NCBI GenBank assembly: GCA_039707655.1
Contig: CM077667.1
Coordinates: 545,952,222-546,016,221 of the forward strand
Length of the DNA: 64,000 nucleotides
Reading direction: 5' to 3'
Source of the DNA: Elymus sibiricus
Lineage: Eukaryota > Streptophyta > Magnoliopsida > Poales > Poaceae
The position numbers were made by a program, and so were the translations under genes. This document shows, in pieces, positions 1 to 10,455 of the stretch. Within the stretch, counting starts at the first letter, position 1. Each line of letters starts with the position of its first letter. The notes beneath the pieces are model-generated. The model was not told where the DNA came from. It worked only from the letters and a program-made list of their open reading frames with translations, and made no database searches.

Positions 1-269
1 TTTCTTTATAGTAATTTGGAAATGTATTTGAGATGAGTTTTGTAACACCTTAATTATTTTTATTTAGGAGTTAAACTTTAGGATAGTAGCTAGAGATGCT
101 ATCAGGCGATGCAAGGGAGAAGGAAGCACGGTAGCCGACAAAAGAAGCTAACAAACAAAGAGCAAGGTTTGCTCTGCTCGTCATCAGTTCTCCACTAGTG
201 TAATAAAAAAAGGTTGCCCCTTTCCCTGCTCTGCTCTGCTTCGTCTAGATCCATCAACTCCACCCATCC
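1..269 (+). promoter_or_regulatory. Upstream region of the dioxygenase gene
   Basis: This stretch is AT-rich at first and ends in a pyrimidine-rich CTGCT-repeat leader (about 222-245) just before the ATG at 270. An A-rich stretch near 201-212 could serve as a weak TATA region, but no clear TATA box is seen. Nothing coding is recognised. Confidence 0.3.
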
Positions 270-1244
270 ATGGAGCAGCTGCCGGACGAGTGCGAGCTTG
301 AGGAGCTGGAGCTGCCCACTGTAGACCTCGAGGCGGAGGACTTGAGCCTGACGGAGCAGCTGGCGGCGGCGTGCCGTGACCCGGGCGTGTTCCGGCTGGT
401 CAACCATGGCGTCCCCAGCAACCTCACCGCCCGGCTGTTCGGGCTGGCGCGCGGCCTTCTGGAGCTGGACGCGGCCAACAAGTCCCGGCTGCCCGGCTAC
501 TTCTGCGGCACGCCGGCGCTGGCGGCGCTCCCCGTCAAGGAGCTCAACTGGCTCGAGGGGCTGCACGTCGACGCCACCGACAGCTATCATTCTTGTCCTG
601 ATGATGCTGACGGTGAAGCAGACGGCACTGCCTTGGCGGAGTTCATGGAGGCGGTGAGCGGGGAGTACGTGGCGCACATGGCGCGCATCGCTCGGAAGCT
701 GTTCGACACCCTGGCCAGCGGCGAGCTGGGGCTCGACTCAGAGCAGCGGGCGTCGTACCTGACGGAGCGCGGCAGCATCTTCCGCGCGTACCGGTACCCG
801 GCTGCTGCTGCGTCGGGCGCGGGGCGGCGGCAGTTGGGGATGGAGGCGCACACGGACAGCTCGGTGCTGTCGATCCTGAACCAGGACATGGTGGGCGGCC
901 TGCAGGTTGTCTATGGCGGTAGGTGGCGCACGGTGCGGCCGGTGGAGGGCGCGCTGGTGGTGAACGTGGGGGACATGCTGCAGGCGATGAGCGGGGGCGC
1001 GTACCGGAGCCCGGAGCACCGGGTGGTGGCGCCGGCCTGGCCGGAGGTGGACAGGATGTCGCTCTGCTACTTCGCGTTCCCGGAGGAGGACGCCGTCATC
1101 GTCGGCCCGCCGTCCTGTCGTCAGAGAGAGTTGTACCGGGGGTTCAGTTACCGTGAGTTCCGGGAGCAGGTGCAGGCGGACGTGAAGGCCACCGGCTCCA
1201 AGGTCGGCCTCGCCAGATTCCGCGTCGCCGTCACCCAATCATAA
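270..1244 (+). CDS. 2-oxoglutarate/Fe(II)-dependent dioxygenase, gibberellin-oxidase-like (DOXC class)
   Basis: The 324-residue single-exon reading frame has the layout of plant soluble 2OG dioxygenases. An N-terminal DIOX_N part carries LPTVDL (15-20) and FRLVNHGVP (41-49), and a C-terminal jelly-roll domain follows. The iron ligands are visible as H194 and D196 in HTDSS and H250 in SPEHRVV. R262 and S264 of the RMS motif would bind the 2-oxoglutarate carboxylate, and YRYP (174-177) sits where gibberellin oxidases have their NYYP-like motif. Length is normal for the family (300-360). The ATG at 270 is the first in a short leader and has CC-ATGG context. Enzymes of this class oxidise small molecules such as gibberellins or specialised metabolites in the cytosol. 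The substrate cannot be read from sequence, so the gibberellin link is inference. Absence of introns is unusual for the class but not unique. Confidence 0.88.
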   Translation: MEQLPDECELEELELPTVDLEAEDLSLTEQLAAACRDPGVFRLVNHGVPSNLTARLFGLARGLLELDAANKSRLPGYFCGTPALAALPVKELNWLEGLHVDATDSYHSCPDDADGEADGTALAEFMEAVSGEYVAHMARIARKLFDTLASGELGLDSEQRASYLTERGSIFRAYRYPAAAASGAGRRQLGMEAHTDSSVLSILNQDMVGGLQVVYGGRWRTVRPVEGALVVNVGDMLQAMSGGAYRSPEHRVVAPAWPEVDRMSLCYFAFPEEDAVIVGPPSCRQRELYRGFSYREFREQVQADVKATGSKVGLARFRVAVTQS

Positions 1245-1310
1245 TCATTGGACTTGGAAGAAGCCTGATCATGTGGACGGAGCGGTTTGTAGCATGTGGA
1301 CGGAGCGGTT

Positions 1311-1435
1311 CATGATGGTGTATTGTTTGTTCGAACCGCCTGAAATTTTGGACGTAGCTATAATTTTGGTGGGCTACAAACCGCCTGAAATTTTGGTCGG
1401 CCTCGCCTGTTCATGATGGTGTATTGTTTGTTCGA
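1311..1435 (+). repeat. 24-bp direct repeat bracketing an inserted or duplicated 3'-flank segment
   Basis: The same 24 bases, beginning CATGATGGTG, occur at about 1311-1334 and 1411-1434. The 76 bases between carry two copies of an ACCGCCTGAAATTTT phrase. The arrangement lies within 200 bases after the dioxygenase stop, so it is probably in its 3' untranslated region, and it looks like a local duplication. Confidence 0.7.
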
Positions 1436-2276
1436 TTTGTAAATGAAACGATACTCATCTATGGCGAGAGATGATTTTCATATTAAATTCCCCTGGATTA
1501 CCACAAAACAAAAAACATTGAGACATTAATTAAAGAAATGTATATTACCCGACGCAAGGCACTTACCAGTTCCAAATATGTCACGGAATACGTGTGCTCC
1601 CATGTGATCAGACCCTTCACTATTTGGCGTCAATACGGCTCCTCTACGTTGGGCATACCATTCTTCCTTTGACGAGCGCTAATTAGAATAATTGTTGATC
1701 AAAATAGTCATTATTGTATAAGTGTGTTTCCATCTAAGCTGGAAGAACAGACCTCACACATTTCCTGGCAAAAAATAAAAACAATTTAAAGCTTCCCAGT
1801 TTAGTAAGAATAAACAACCTCAATAAAGGACAACTTAGAAATGTGATCATTTTCTAACATAAAAAATATCACGATCATACAATATACTATGGGATGTTCA
1901 CTATTTTTCTCTTTAAGGATCGCCCCATTCCGGGAATGTTTTTTTTTTGGAAACTGGCCAGGGGAAACCTTTTTTATTTTATTTTTAATTAAAAAATAGA
2001 TAATGGCATAGGACCCGCCAGTCAAGGACACGTGTGACGGCTACTGGCAAAGGCTGGTGAGCAGTGGCGAAGCCAGCCGGAAAAATCTGTGGGGTCAATG
2101 CTATTTTTTGGACTATTTTCTTCATATTGTACAGTAAATGTACAGTGATTTTAGCCTAGTTTCTCAGCTGACCCCACAGCTTACATGTAGAAACGCCATT
2201 GCTGGTGAGGGCACGGCGACGCTCCGCCAGGGCGCACGGTGAAATTTCAGGCGGTTTGTAGCCCACCAAAATTATA
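1359..2276. repeat. Segment bounded by a perfect 35-bp inverted repeat (putative DNA element)
   Basis: Bases 1359-1393 and 2242-2276 are exact reverse complements over 35 positions. They enclose a 918-bp segment that is otherwise AT-rich and without a convincing reading frame. Perfect long inverted ends suggest either a non-autonomous DNA transposon or an inverted duplication of the dioxygenase 3' flank, because the arm sequence also occurs in part at 1336-1349. No clear target duplication is seen, so the element class is left open. Confidence 0.5.
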
Positions 2277-2596
2277 CCGGAAGATCATTTTCCCCTAAAC
2301 CCGAGGGAAGAAGGGACCTAGTTTACAAGATCCCCCAAAGTTGTCGATGCTTTATGGGAATTATTTGAGAGGGTCTTTTGCCCTAGATTCCCGTAAACGA
2401 CAGGATTTTTATGAATAAGAGAGTTGTTGGAGTTGCTATAATTTAATCACTCACTTCTTTTGTACTCATGCTCACCAGATAACAATGTAACTAATTTATT
2501 TTTGTTTCTTTCATGTCGAAGGAACATTCTTCAAGTTACAAGAAACATAGTAAGAGTGTCAACTAATTGTTTGGGTTTATCTTGGCATGCATTATA

Positions 2597-2841
2597 CTCC
2601 CTCCATTTTTATTTACTTCGCATATTCGTTTTCACCTAAGCCAAACTTTATATAGTTTGACCAAGTTAATCGAAAACACTCTAAACTTTCACAATAAACA
2701 AATATATGGCATGAAACTCTATTGAATGATGATTCTAATGGTATTGACTTGGTATTGTGGATGTTATTGTTTTTTATAAAATTGATCAAAGTTTAGAAAG
2801 TTTGACCCGAGACAAAGCTACTATGCGAAGTAAGAAGGGAG
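2597..2841. mobile_element. Stowaway-type MITE
   Basis: A 245-bp AT-rich segment starts with CTCCCTCCATTTTTATTTAC and ends with the matching inverted sequence (...GTAAGAAGGGAG). TA dinucleotides lie directly outside at 2595-2596 and 2842-2843. This is the end structure and target preference of Stowaway MITEs, which are mobilised by Tc1/mariner transposases. No coding capacity. Confidence 0.9.
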
Positions 2842-2939
2842 TACATAGGCTAGTGTGGAATTAATGCAGAAAAATATCGGGGCGGGGCGGGTCAGTATAA
2901 TGCAACATGTTGCATTATATTATACTACAAGATAGAAGA

Positions 2940-3278
2940 TACGTATAGTCTAATTAATCAATCCAATTGTGAAGATAAATTTGGTTCCTAGTGAACTCAC
3001 ACGGATGTACGTCCTTCTATAAGCTGCTGGTGTTTATCATCACATCAGGCAAATATGTTTTTTTGCACAGAAATCAGAGTGACGATCCAGCGGATGGAAT
3101 GCTGATGGTCTGAGAGGGCTGAAAAAGTGCTCAGTTATAATGTATAAATACGTGCAATCTAATTAATCAATGCAATTGTGAAGATAAATTTGGTTCCAAG
3201 TGAACTCACACGATTGTACGTCCTTCTATAAGCTGCTGGTGTTTATCATCACATCACGCAAATATGTTTTTTTTGCAT
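2940..3278 (+). repeat. Two diverged direct copies of a ~125-bp unit
   Basis: A unit of about 125 bases with the phrase GTACGTCCTTCTATAAGCTG occurs at about 2940-3068 and again at about 3150-3278, offset about 209 bases. The copies differ by a few substitutions. About 80 bases separate them. Origin unknown; nothing coding is seen. Confidence 0.85.
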
Positions 3279-3730
3279 AGATCACATGGGCCACGAGGTG
3301 AGAAAGATTATCTTCTTTTCCGTGTCGGTCACATACTCCTCTCACAGCGCATGCCGGAAGCCACACCTACCAAACGCGTGAGCTTGCATTTTGCAAAATC
3401 CCATTGACCTTCGTGCATGTAACCAATCAACATGCATACGTCAATTTTTACACTGTTTTTTCCAATCAGGCCTCGCTCAGCCCGACTCGTTTTCCTCGTA
3501 CCGCCTGGCCCAATGGATACAGGCAACCAAACACGTCCTACTGTATGTTTGCAGTGGGCCGAGAAAGCTTTTATTACATAGTGGGCTGGGCTCTTTGTTA
3601 GGATCAAGTCGTCGTTTAGGCTTGGCTCCGTGTACGTACGACTTGCTTGCGGCAGAGTCGAGTCGAGTCCAGTTGAGTTGAGTTGGGGCACGCACGGCAC
3701 GATCGGATCCACAGCGAGCGGAGCGGAGCG
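3279..3730. other. Intergenic, likely 5' flank of the small membrane-protein gene
   Basis: Mixed-composition sequence that becomes GC-rich towards 3731, with short GAGTC and GAGCG repeats at about 3655-3730. No gene or element end is recognised. Overlapping open frames on both strands lack any recognisable protein feature. Confidence 0.3.
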
Positions 3731-4144
3731 ATGGCCGGCGGCGGCGGCAGCAGTCAGGAGAGCGGCGGCCATATGGAGCTAGACGGCTGCTTTCGGTGCA
3801 CGGTACTCGTCGCCGTGGGTTTGCTGACCCTGCCGATCGCGGCCGTATCCATCTGGCTGCCGGGCCCTGACGCACCGCCACGACCCATGTTGGTCTTGTT
3901 GGCCAGGATCCAGTGCGTCCTCTCCCCCTGCATCCTCTTCATCGTCCTCGCCACAGTCACCCTGGATCAGAGCAAAAGTCGACCACCTTCCCCACCACGG
4001 ACACGACCCATGTTAGTCTTGTTCATGAGGATCCTAATCGTATGCATCGCCGCCGCCTGCAGCTTCTTCATGCTCATGCTCGCCCTAGTCGTCACGGAGC
4101 AGGGCCAAAGTCGACCACCTTCCCATCCACGGACGGATGTTTAG
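3731..4144 (+). CDS. Small predicted membrane protein with an internal duplication
   Basis: This 137-residue frame is unrecognised. The start at 3731 was chosen over an in-frame ATG 48 bases upstream because it has a G-rich plant-type context and begins MAGGGGSS, a common grass N-terminus. Three hydrophobic stretches (about 24-43, 53-77, 94-122) could span a membrane. Residues 51-91 and 92-134 are related copies: both begin RPMLVL, run through a hydrophobic stretch and end in SRPP with PRT. At DNA level the repeat has a 123-base offset (3881 versus 4004). A duplicated helix plus proline-rich loop is therefore visible, but the function is unknown. It may be a genuine small gene or a chance frame in a GC-rich stretch. 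Confidence 0.45.
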   Translation: MAGGGGSSQESGGHMELDGCFRCTVLVAVGLLTLPIAAVSIWLPGPDAPPRPMLVLLARIQCVLSPCILFIVLATVTLDQSKSRPPSPPRTRPMLVLFMRILIVCIAAACSFFMLMLALVVTEQGQSRPPSHPRTDV

Positions 4145-4538
4145 CAATTAGCATGCTTCTTCTTCTTCTTCTTATTTGATTTTATTGATTCATTCATTTC
4201 AGTATTTTATACTAGATAGATTTTCTGGCCCCTCCGTATGCACATCATGAGATATTTTATTCCTGAATCTTACTCCAAAAAAATTAGTATGCACACTGTT
4301 GTAAGATTAAGTAACTATTTCTACATTCCCGGCCGGCTAGCTAAAAATCATCCCATCCTAATTTTGAAATCAATGTAAATAAAAAAATTAATAGCCATCG
4401 TTTGAGTATATAAGTTGAGGCAGTTTTATGTGGTATGTTTACAAAGCACAACAAGTCAATAACTAGAAAACTCAAGCATCCATTATTCTACCATTGCGCC
4501 ACAAACAACCCAGGACGACCCAAAATACATAAACTCTG
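4145..4538. other. Intergenic, AT-rich
   Basis: Contains a CTT microsatellite at about 4156-4172 and otherwise AT-rich sequence. It would hold the 3' ends of the convergent membrane-protein and dirigent genes. No further gene is seen. Confidence 0.4.
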
Positions 4539-5090
4539 TTAATGGTGCCAGAGCATCACATTGTACTCTATCACATCTCCGCTGGGAGGGTTCACAGAGT
4601 TGAGACAGTGAACGCACACCATCCGGAGCATGCCGTACCCTTGGGCCATCCGGAATGCACCACGACCTCCAATAACGGGGAGCTCCCTGGTTGATCTCAA
4701 CGGGTTTCTTGAGAACAATACAAATGAGCTGCCATTGAATGGGCCATCCGTGATCTCAACGTCGATGGCCATCAAAATCGTGTACCCATCTTTTGATGTT
4801 CCGATGTACATGCCCTGTGCATTCCCAAGCACCTTAGACGTAAATTCGGGCCCCTCAGTGATCACATCGTCAAACACGTAAACAGAGCTAAATGGCACGA
4901 AGCCACGAGGATGGGCCGTGGCATTGGTATTTTGTGCGACAAGGACCGAGGATGAATCCTTCTCGGCATGGATGTTGTGGAGGTAGAAGAGGATGTTGGT
5001 CTCCTTCTCTCTTACAAACGGGGAGGCACCAGAAGCATTGCATTGGAGAGAGAGAACCAGGATGGTGAGGACCAAGAATGGAGTTCTCAT
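4539..5090 (-). CDS. Dirigent protein
   Basis: The 183-residue intron-free frame is a standard plant dirigent protein. Residues 1 to about 20 are a hydrophobic signal peptide, so the product is secreted to the cell wall space. The eight-stranded barrel domain is recognisable from FYLHNI (35-40), VYVFDDVITEGPE (70-82), the GTSKDG turn (97-102) and VIGGRGAFRMAQGYG (139-153). N-glycosylation sequons are seen at N56 and N119. Proteins of this family have no oxidative activity of their own. They hold phenoxy radicals or intermediates to impose stereochemistry in lignan, lignin or related coupling, and grass members are often stress-induced. The target compound cannot be deduced. Length (about 180-190) and domain order are normal and no lesion is visible. 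Confidence 0.93.
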   Translation of the reverse strand: MRTPFLVLTILVLSLQCNASGASPFVREKETNILFYLHNIHAEKDSSSVLVAQNTNATAHPRGFVPFSSVYVFDDVITEGPEFTSKVLGNAQGMYIGTSKDGYTILMAIDVEITDGPFNGSSFVLFSRNPLRSTRELPVIGGRGAFRMAQGYGMLRMVCVHCLNSVNPPSGDVIEYNVMLWHH

Positions 5091-5157
5091 CTTGTGTTCT
5101 TGTGGCTTTTGGAAATGTATTCGTGAATTCTGATATGATCGATAAGAAGGTTTGATA

Positions 5158-5385
5158 CGTGTATTTATAGCTGGAGATGAGGATATGTTTTGGTACTCTA
5201 TATATGGAAATAAATTACGCCGTGTATTTATAGCTGGAGATGAGGATATCCTTTTAGTACTCTATGTATGGAAATAAATAATGGCGTGTATTTATAGCTG
5301 GAAGGAGGATACTTTTGGTATTATATATACGGAAATAAATGACTGCTTGTAATGTTAATTTATAGCTGAATAGGAGAATATCTTG
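5158..5385 (-). promoter_or_regulatory. Tandemly repeated TATA-box unit upstream of the dirigent gene
   Basis: Read on the minus strand, GCTATAAATAC at 5161-5171 lies about 70 bases before the dirigent ATG and is a good TATA box. The surrounding 63/64-bp unit is repeated: copies start at 5158, 5221 and 5285, with a partial fourth at about 5349. The first three keep the TATAAATA core. The proximal copy is the likely working promoter. The distal copies could be alternative starts or inert duplications. Confidence 0.75.
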
Positions 5386-5639
5386 GAGGCCAATATCTGG
5401 CAATCGATCGTCAGGGAGGGAGGCTGCAACGACCGATTCATTCGCTGAGGGGCTCGCGATCGAGCGAACCAGTGGCCCTTTTAGCTTCTCACTTTGGCTA
5501 CCGGGCCTCCAGGCTTCGGCTATGCAAACAGAAGTAAACAGAAGAAAAAGGAATGATTTAAAAAAAATGTAAAATGCCATGCTGTAATAATTAGAGATTA
5601 TAATCCTCAAAAATTTTTAGAGATTATTTTAATATAACA

Positions 5640-6056
5640 AAAAAAATGTCATGATCGAAAAATGCCACCCCCTAGGAAATAGAATATGCCATCTCTTAAT
5701 AATAAAAAATGCCATCTCCTAAAATAAAAATACCATCTCTTAATAAAATAAATGTCATTTCTTAACATAAAAATGCCATCTCTTACAAATGATAAATAAT
5801 GTCATCTCTTAATAATAAAACATTCCATCTCACAATAAAATGCCATCTCTATTATACTGTGTGTAGTAGTTTGCTATGGTTGTGGGTTCCCTAGACATCC
5901 GTTTTGGTTGCCTGGTGTGGTATTGCGGGGAGTTATAGGCAACTATGCCTGGATATGCTTATGTTTCTCTGTTGCTGCTTCATCAATAAAATGGGGCGGG
6001 GGGAAACACCTTTTTTCAAAAAAAAAAAAATACCATCTCTTATAAATAAAATTCTC
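5640..6056 (+). repeat. Degenerate short tandem repeat with core TGCCATCTCTTA
   Basis: From about 5645 to 5855 the phrase AAAATGCCATCTCTTAATA recurs about every 20-25 bases with variable spacers. A last copy appears at about 6031-6050 after unrelated sequence with an A12 run. AT-rich, non-coding, origin unknown. Confidence 0.75.
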
Positions 6057-6337
6057 TAGTACTTTGAAACATGGTTCGCTGATGTTTCCCTTATAGTGAA
6101 TGGGTTTGGGGATTCCACGTGGCATGGACCCTGCGTCAGGATTCGTGCAAACGAATCTGATGTGAGATGGGGATCACTGCGAAATCCCTCATAGCCGAGG
6201 GTCGCCAGTTATGATTTCTGAATATCTTTTTGTATTCCACGTACGGAAATTAGTATCAGGTGTCATCGCCATGGGGGGCCTCCTACTAAGCGCTGGTTCG
6301 CGCAGCTAGCGCTCACACGCGACGCGCAGCGGGCCGT

Positions 6338-6413
6338 CGGTTGGGGTGTGAGTCGAACTCCCGACGTGAGACTAAATGCCACATACGTTAACCACTTGAC
6401 CAAGCACATTTTA
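6338..6413 (-). mobile_element. tRNA-like sequence, probable SINE head
   Basis: On the minus strand, TGGTCAAGTGGTTAACG (about 6390-6406) resembles a pol III A box and GAGTTCGACTC (about 6351-6361) resembles a B box, with roughly normal spacing. The sequence does not fold into a complete tRNA. This fits a tRNA-derived SINE or an old tRNA-related repeat; its 3' limit is not defined. It is followed on the plus strand by an AT-rich repeat block, an arrangement seen again later in the window. Confidence 0.45.
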
Positions 6414-6489
6414 TTGATTACTAGAGGAAACAGAGCTATTTGACCCTTCTGTCAGCACAAACATTAAACATATAGTACTATTATATACC

Positions 6490-7080
6490 CGCTATAAATT
6501 ATTTGAATAAAAAAATATAAATTTGAAAATGCATTAAAAACACGAATTGAAAGAATTCAAAATTTGAAAATGTTTGCAACAATTAAAAATTTTTGTAAAA
6601 ATGGAAAAAGTTCATGAATTCAAAAAAAATTCATCGAATTTGAAATAGTTCACCAAATTTGGAAAAAATCATCGAATTTTACAAAGGTTCATCAAATTTT
6701 AAGATTACCATAAAATTTGAAAAAGTTTAACTAATCTGAAAAAGTGCATTATTTTTTAAAATAGCCATTGAATTTGAGAAATGTTCATCGAATTTGGAAA
6801 ACGTAATAATAAAATTTGGAAAAAGTTCATCGAATATGAAAAATAAATTATGCAATTGTAAAAAAGTTCGTAGATTTTTAAAAAAGTTCATCGATATTTA
6901 AAACAAGTTCATTGATCTTGAAGAAAAGTTCATCTATTTTGAAACAAAATTTCATGAATTTGAATAATTTTTTGGATGCATTTCACAAAAATAAAAATAG
7001 ATAAGAAACTGAACAAAATCGTTCCACAAGAAAATGAAAAAAGAAAAGAAAAATAAAAAGATAAATTTCCACGAAATGAA
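6490..7080. repeat. AT-rich degenerate repeat block (GTTCATCGAATTTG type)
   Basis: About 600 bases made of diverged copies of a 20-25-base phrase such as AAAAGTTCATCGAATTTGAA. No reading frame or transposon end is seen. The same style of sequence, in the opposite sense, recurs near 51290-51700. Confidence 0.65.
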
Positions 7081-7355
7081 GAGGATAAAAGTGGAAAAAG
7101 GAGTGAAGTGTTTACTAGGCTACGCTGTGAGCCTTGAGGTCTCTAGTTGCCTCGCCATGGTGGTTGACACTTTGTTTTTTTGAGACAATGGTGGCTCGAT
7201 CACGGGCCGAATCCGTTTCTTATCTATCAGCCCTGGTATGGGCCCGGCAGCCCGTACGTGGTGGACAGCTGGGCCGGCTCAACTAACTACTTGGTCGTCC
7301 GACGGGGCCCAATGGGATTCCATCACGTACGTATCTCCGACTCTCCGTACTACTA

Positions 7356-7365
7356 GTATAAAATA
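7356..7365 (+). promoter_or_regulatory. TATA box of the F-box gene
   Basis: GTATAAAATA lies 47 bases before the chosen ATG at 7412, which places transcription start at about 7388. This supports 7412 over the longer open frame that begins upstream of the TATA box. Confidence 0.65.
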
Positions 7366-7411
7366 CTTCCTCCGGCATCGAACGGTTCTACTAGATCCAA
7401 AAGCACAGACG

Positions 7412-8882
7412 ATGGAGACGCCGTCGTCCAAGGAGGACCTGACGCAGCGGCTACCCATCGACCTGCTCGCCGACGTGCTGCGCCGCCTCCAGACGTCGTC
7501 GCCTCGCAGCCTCGCCGTGTCCCGGTGCGTCTGCAAAGCGTGGCGTGACGTCGTCGACAGCCGCCGGTTGCTGGTGGACCTCCTGCCGCGCTCGCTGAGC
7601 GGCATATTCGTCCACATCGGCAACGACAGTCGTGCTCGTGGGCGTGAACTGCTCACACGATACTTCTCGCCCGCAATGGTGGCCATGCCGTCCGCCAACA
7701 ACGTCGCGGCCGCGTCCTTCGACTACGCGGACGCAGAGTGCTCGACGATCAAGCAGCACTGCAACGGCCTCCTCCTGCTCGACAACGAGTGGCCACGCCG
7801 CCGAGGGCCTATCGAGGAGAAGGCATGGGTGCTTAACCATGGCACGCGACGGTGGACGCGGCTGCCCCCACCGCCGTCCATGTGCACGCCGGGCATGGAG
7901 ATGGAGGACCTCTTCATTGACGATGAAAGATTGATGCGCTGCCATGACCAGCACCTCGTGTTTGATCCCGCCGTGTCACCACACTACCAGGTGTTTCTGG
8001 TGAAGCACGTTCCCCTTATTCCGTCGCCTGATAACCTACATTACATGGACGATCACGTAAGAGATCGAGAATGGCCGCCGTCCACCTTTGTGTTGCTCGT
8101 CTTTTCGTCGAGGACACAGCGGTGGGAGGAGAGGCCTTTCATCCGCCAAGGGGACGCCGCAGGGACCATTGGCCGTATGTTAGAAATTTCTACATCCTCA
8201 AACTATTATGGTGCATACTGCCGGGGGACACTCTACGTTCATCAGCATAATTTCATCCTCAGGTACTCACATCTTAAATATGTTGGTTACATTTCAATTC
8301 AATGTGGCCCCTTGTTTGTTTGTCTAGCTTTGACGGTGGTTGGTTTATCTTCTGCATGCAGAATAAACATGTCAAATGACACGTATCAAGTAATTAAGCT
8401 GCCGAAAGGTTTCCCTACACAAACATGTCAAACATGTCAAACATGAAAGGTATATTGGAGACCATTATTTAGGAAAATCAGAGAATGGCGTGTATTGTGC
8501 GCTACTTAGCGGTCAAGATGGGCTTGGACTTCGGATCTGGCACCTGGACGATACGTATACGTGTGATGAGATAAACTGGAGGTTGAAGTGTGACATCAAC
8601 CTTGGCCCTCTTCTAGCGGATTTGTCTTGCCAACAGCAACATGATGACAGTACTATTCGCTCGGAACACAAGATATGTCATAACAGATGTACCCTACTTG
8701 GATTTCATCCTAACGAAGAGATTGTCTTGTTACATACACCACTGAATAGAGTAATGTCGTATCGTTTCGATAGCTCCAAGATGGAAGATTTGGGGTGCTT
8801 ACCCATGGAACCTCGAGACAGCATATATTTTTCATTCCCATACACGTCATGTGCGATGGGGGAGTTTTTGAGCAAGGACTGA
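7412..8882 (+). CDS. F-box protein gene, exon 2 disrupted by a frameshift
   Basis: Two exons are seen. Exon 1 (7412-8262) encodes an N-terminal F-box (about residues 14-50, LPIDLLADVLRRL ... VCKAWRDVVDS), the part that binds SKP1 in SCF ubiquitin ligases. A long C-terminal substrate-recognition region follows, of the type in large grass F-box families. An intron of 99 bases (8263-8361, CAG|GTACTC ... TGCATGCAG|AA) is well supported and happens to be a multiple of three. Exon 2 starts normally (INMSNDTYQVIKLPKG) but runs to TGA at 8444-8446. The expected continuation (YIGDHYLGKSENGVYCALL ...) is open to 8882 in another frame. A repeated AAACATGTC nonamer at about 8416-8440 marks the likely indel. 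The product would be truncated, so this may be a recent pseudogene. Confidence 0.82.
8263..8361 (+). other. Intron of the F-box gene
   Basis: GT-AG intron of 99 bases joining the FIL|R codon in phase 2. It contains no stop in the coding frame, so a retained-intron transcript would stay in frame. Confidence 0.75.
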
Positions 8883-10455
8883 GTAGCTCAAGTAAAATGG
8901 ATGTTGGATTAGCGGCATGTTCTTGAGGAACAAGTGTGACCTATTTGTGTAGGGAAATGATGATCGTGTAAGTAACTTTATTTTCCTTTCATTATTCCTT
9001 TTACGGTACATCCGAGTAAATATTAGCCATTCATTCAGCCGATTCAAAGGCGTGGATTTATCAATACTACCAGAGAATCGGGGTAGTATTTTCTACTGTA
9101 GTAAAGTGGACAGAGGTTTTTTTTGTTTTTTGAACACATAAAGGGACAGAGGTGGGAAACAAATCCCGCACATACGAGGGTATGTTCGGGTATTCAGGAG
9201 ATGTAACGAAAAATTCCTAGTTCTCTGTCGCTCTCTCCCGCACGCCGCGCCTGCGCTATGGTTGGCCCCGCCGCCGTAAATCGCCGTAGAGCGACCGCCC
9301 TGTGGCCTCCCACGCGAGCTTCCTGGTTGCCTGCCGCTGGGTCAGGGGGAAGTTGCGGAGGAGAGAGAGTTGCGCACCGGTTCTTGGGGATAAACAGCTA
9401 CGGCCGACGGCGGCGGCGGCCATGGGGTTATAATTCATATTACTTGTTGTATACATGGAATCTGGCTTCTAGATCACTCCGAAAGTCCGAAAGGATATCA
9501 ACCGCATCACTTTAGTAATATTATAAGGTTCTCCTATTTGGTTCATACATACAGACCCCGATTCTGCATGTGCACTCGATGTTTCTCTTGGCCTTTATCT
9601 CCAATAACCAGGCTGGTATTTTTGCCCCTGAGGAAGCTAAGGCAGCCAACAGCCATGGTCCAGAAATTCAGTATTGTGCCTCGACTATGTCAAGCGGAGT
9701 ACAAATATTCAATCATCTCTCATCTCTAATCCAATATCTCACACGTTCTCGTCTGGACGGGGGAATATAGAGAGAGGATGGAGACCAAGGGGGAACGGGA
9801 CGGCGTGGGCGGAACGCCAAGAGGGAAAGGTCGCCGGCGGCGGCGGAAGAGAAGAATGAGGCAAGACCGCAAGACAGCGCGAAAGAAAAACCGGATACCT
9901 GAGTGATTATTCACGATCACGACTCATACTGCTAAGTGGACCATATTACCCTTGAGTAAGTAAAAATAAAATCAAAATTTGCTAGTCACAATACCCAAAA
10001 GGCCCATGGAATCAACGGCTGATCTTGTACTTGTGATGTATGAATGAAATGGGTTCAAGCAAACTTGTGTTCATTCCTTATCAGCTATAATAACAGATTA
10101 TAATAATAGAAGATAAAAATATGAAACTTGGCAAGAGAAGAGACAAGTCAGACAAGTAGGAGGAAAACAAACAAGGTGCAGCTGCCTTGCACTTGAAGTT
10201 TTGATTTTTCTTTTTCCAAAAAGAAACGTGCATATGTAGAGGAGGTACAGTAGTCAGTGAGAGGTGTTGAACAAGGAAGGAAGGAAGGAAGCAAGGAAGA
10301 AGACTCAAGTATGAGGATGGAATGCATACTATCTATGTATCTAAGGTGTGAGCATATAGTCTTCCGAGTTTACATCTTCATACTTGAGTTAGTAATACTG
10401 CCTCCTATAACTGAATTAATTGTCATATACGAATATTTGTCTTCATACTGATATA
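8883..10455. other. Intergenic sequence without a recognised gene
   Basis: About 1.6 kb of mixed sequence. It includes a GC-rich patch with CGGCGG repeats (about 9405-9422) and a GGAA-rich microsatellite (about 10275-10300). Several open frames under 90 codons exist on both strands but show no domain, signal or codon pattern worth calling. Confidence 0.4.
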
